Shown here one piece after another: positions 6,461-8,261 of a DNA stretch of 8,261 bases. A model generated the notes under the pieces. The model made no database searches. It had not been told where the DNA came from and saw only the letters and a program-made list of their open reading frames with translations. The translations under genes and the position numbers were made by a program. The stretch spans positions 1 to 8,261 of the forward strand of contig JAISQP010000020.1 of the NCBI GenBank assembly GCA_031274115.1, in the 5' to 3' direction. How positions within the stretch are numbered: position 1 is the stretch's first letter; every line of letters starts with the position of its first letter. This stretch comes from Synergistaceae bacterium (lineage in GTDB: Bacteria > Synergistota > Synergistia > Synergistales > Synergistaceae).

Positions 6461-7814
6461 CCTCGCGGCGGCGTCGAGCGGAACCGGCAAAACCACCGCC
6501 GCCGCCGCTATTTGCAGGGCGCTCTCGGAAAAGGGCCTGGCCGTACAGCCTTTTAAGACAGGCCCTGATTTCGTCGATCCGACTTATCTTTCTCTGGCCT
6601 CAGGCAGAAGATGCAGGAGCCTCGACGGCTTCCCTAACCCGGAGCTGATGCCGTTCTTCTATGCGGAGGGCTGCGCGGCCCGCGACGGCGCGCCAAAAGC
6701 AGACATAGCGGTTATAGAGGGCGTCATGGGCATGTATGACGGCCTCGGACCGGAGGGGCTGTACTCCACCGCGTGGCTTGCCCGCGCGCTCGGCCTTCCG
6801 GTAATCCTCCTCGTCGACGCTAAGGCGGCCGCCACAAGCGTCGCCGCGACAGTGAAGGGTTTCGCCTCTCTCGAACCGCTCGCGCCGAAAGTTGCCGGAG
6901 TAATCGCGAACAGGGTCTCGAGCGAACGTCACGCAAAACTCATCGAAGAAGCCCTGGACAGGTTCGTCGGGATACCGTTGATCGGCTGGCTGGGGAACCT
7001 CAAAGACTCGTCCTTTCTGTCGCGTCAGTTGGGCCTGATCCCAGCGCCCGAGAGAAAGAACGCGGACGACGTCATTGATCGCTTCGCGAGGGAGGCGGCG
7101 CAAAGAATCGACATGAGCCGGCTTGCCGGCATTGCCCAGCCTCCGTCCGGAAATTTTATCGCGCCTCCCGCGCCGGACGCCGTGAAAAAACCGGACGGCG
7201 CCTCTGTAAAAGCCGCCATAGCGAGCGACGACGCGTTTTGCTTTCACTATCCGGAGAACTGGGAGCTTATGAAGAATATGGGCGCCGAGGTCGTCTTTAC
7301 CTCTCCATTGAACGACGAGAGAGTTCCCGCTGACGCGGACATCCTGATCCTGCCCGGAGGATACCCGGAGGAATTCGCGTCTTTATTGTCGCGAAACCTG
7401 TCCTATATAGAATCTGTAAGAGATTTTTCAAGAAAAAAGCGCGTCTACGCCGAGTGCGGCGGCATGATGTACCTATCCCGCAGTCTGGAGCATCACGGAG
7501 AACGCTTCGACATGGCCGGCGTCATCGAGACGGACGTGAAGATGCAAAGCGGGCTTCACAGGTTTGGATACGTCGAGGGAACGGCGCTTCGCGACAACAT
7601 CCTCTTCAAAGAGGGCGAGTCGGCAAGAGCGCACGAGTTCCACTACTCCAGCATGGAGGGGCGGAACCCCGAGGCGTTCAGGGTAAAGCGGGCCTCCGGA
7701 AGAGGCGAGGAGTGGATAGACGGCTTTGTCGACGGCGAAAGGCTCCTGGCGACATACCTGCACTTGAACTTTTACTCCTGTCCTCAGTCCGTCAGGAGAC
7801 TCCTGTCGTTTTAG
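6429..7814 (+). CDS. cbiA: Cobyrinic acid a,c-diamide synthase
   Basis: This enzyme amidates the a and c carboxylates of cobyrinic acid (or hydrogenobyrinic acid in aerobic CobB enzymes) using ATP and glutamine, in cytoplasmic cobalamin synthesis. Its 461 residues are typical of full length. The N-terminal P-loop synthetase domain shows ASSGTGKTT (15-23, Lys21), KTGPDFVDP (43-51) and EGVMGMYDG (97-105). The C-terminal type-3 glutamine amidotransferase domain (about 262-455) has LPGGYPEEF (308-316), the nucleophile Cys343 in AECGGMMYLS, HEFHYS (402-407) and the catalytic-type His445 in YLHLNF. All expected residues are present. ATG 6429 is the only possible start: an in-frame TGA lies at 6366-6368 with no other start codon between. 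No other cobalamin gene is in the window. No clear promoter precedes it, so read-through from the efflux operon is possible. CbiA rather than CobB is chosen on general resemblance. Confidence 0.93.
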   Translation: MKPFSDVKGFILAAASSGTGKTTAAAAICRALSEKGLAVQPFKTGPDFVDPTYLSLASGRRCRSLDGFPNPELMPFFYAEGCAARDGAPKADIAVIEGVMGMYDGLGPEGLYSTAWLARALGLPVILLVDAKAAATSVAATVKGFASLEPLAPKVAGVIANRVSSERHAKLIEEALDRFVGIPLIGWLGNLKDSSFLSRQLGLIPAPERKNADDVIDRFAREAAQRIDMSRLAGIAQPPSGNFIAPPAPDAVKKPDGASVKAAIASDDAFCFHYPENWELMKNMGAEVVFTSPLNDERVPADADILILPGGYPEEFASLLSRNLSYIESVRDFSRKKRVYAECGGMMYLSRSLEHHGERFDMAGVIETDVKMQSGLHRFGYVEGTALRDNILFKEGESARAHEFHYSSMEGRNPEAFRVKRASGRGEEWIDGFVDGERLLATYLHLNFYSCPQSVRRLLSF

Positions 7815-8261
7815 ACCGGCGTTCCCCTGGTCAGCCCTTCCTTGATCCCGGAGAACTCGCTTTTGCTCTGCTGCGTTCGCGCTATTCCTTCGAAGAGCGG
7901 GAAGACATCGCGCAAGAGATTGATCAAGAGCGGGTCGAGGTGGGTTCCGGTCTCCTTGTTGATTATCGCCATGGCCTCGTAGTGGCTCATGGCGTCTTTA
8001 TACGGCCGTTCGGAGGTCAGCGAGTCGTATATGTCGGATATCGCCATCACCCGGCCGGATATTGGGATATCGTTGCCGGCAAGAGCGGATGGATAACCTG
8101 AACCATCCCACCATTCATGGTGTGAAATCACTATCTCCCTCGCCACGTGCAGGAAGTTCGAAGCGTCGCCGAGATCGGCAATGGCGTCGTCTATCATCCT
8201 GGCGCCGAATGTCGTGTGTTTCTTGATCTCGTCGAATTCCTCCGCCGTGAGTCTGCCGGGC
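7811..8261 (-). CDS. HD-GYP domain protein, probable c-di-GMP phosphodiesterase (N-terminal part outside window)
   Basis: This is the C-terminal 149 residues of a minus-strand gene that continues past the right edge. The ATG at 8197 is internal, because the frame stays open to 8261 and reads PGRLTAEEFDEIKKHTTFGA, the usual stretch after the HD-motif helix. Downstream come HHEWWDGSGYP (the GYP signature), the metal-site segment ISDIYDSLTSERPY, and GTHLDPLLINLL. HD-GYP proteins hydrolyse cyclic di-GMP. The HD pair and any sensor or receiver domain lie outside, so neither full activity nor input signal can be judged. The stop TAA (7813-7811) overlaps the cbiA stop by 4 bases, and no terminator is seen between the convergent genes. 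Confidence 0.9.
   Translation of the reverse strand, partial: PGRLTAEEFDEIKKHTTFGARMIDDAIADLGDASNFLHVAREIVISHHEWWDGSGYPSALAGNDIPISGRVMAISDIYDSLTSERPYKDAMSHYEAMAIINKETGTHLDPLLINLLRDVFPLFEGIARTQQSKSEFSGIKEGLTRGTPV

Noticed and set aside
7700..7830. Bidirectional terminator between cbiA and the HD-GYP gene
   Set aside because: I found no stem with a flanking T or A run on either strand near the overlapping stops.
7454..8101. Plus-strand 215-codon frame across the end of cbiA and the HD-GYP gene
   Set aside because: It conflicts with conserved C-terminal motifs of cbiA and with the HD-GYP signature on the other strand.

Overview
The window looks like chromosomal DNA from a GC-rich, Gram-negative (two-membrane) bacterium, probably an anaerobe. 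An outer-membrane factor and a complete RND efflux system imply an outer membrane. The cobyrinate diamide synthase resembles the anaerobic CbiA type, and a c-di-GMP HD-GYP protein lies at the right edge. A member of the Synergistota would fit, but this is an impression from protein style only and should be held loosely. I see no mobile element, tRNA, rRNA, CRISPR array or phage gene.

Layout: (1) 1-413, the 3' part of a small membrane protein of DUF2628 type. (2) 414-617, an AT-rich spacer with a plausible sigma-70 promoter, a terminator-like hairpin with a T7 run, and a 13-bp tandem duplication of the ribosome-binding region. (3) 618-6292, a tightly packed three-gene efflux operon: an RND pump (HAE1/AcrB-like, TTG start), a TolC-family outer-membrane factor and a periplasmic adaptor, in the order pump - outer-membrane channel - adaptor. 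Together they would form a proton-driven tripartite pump across both membranes. (4) 6293-6428, a short gap holding a 31-codon reading frame with a strong Shine-Dalgarno sequence that ends one base before the next start codon. (5) 6429-7814, cbiA (cobyrinic acid a,c-diamide synthase, cobalamin synthesis). (6) 7811-8261, the C-terminal half of an HD-GYP protein on the minus strand, converging on cbiA with a 4-base overlap.

The most interesting spot is the junction at about 6319-6460. The cbiA start codon is the first triplet of a perfect 11-bp inverted repeat (6429-6439 / 6450-6460). The likely cbiA Shine-Dalgarno sequence lies in the right arm of a second hairpin (6399-6405 / 6412-6418). The small upstream frame runs through the second hairpin and stops against the first, so translating it should open both. 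This is the architecture expected of a translationally coupled leader-peptide switch controlling cbiA. It is not a recognised cobalamin riboswitch, because no B12-box is visible. A second point is the RND pump, which keeps only one of the two adjacent TM4 aspartates of AcrB (Asp-Ala instead of Asp-Asp) and has Asn in place of the TM10 lysine.
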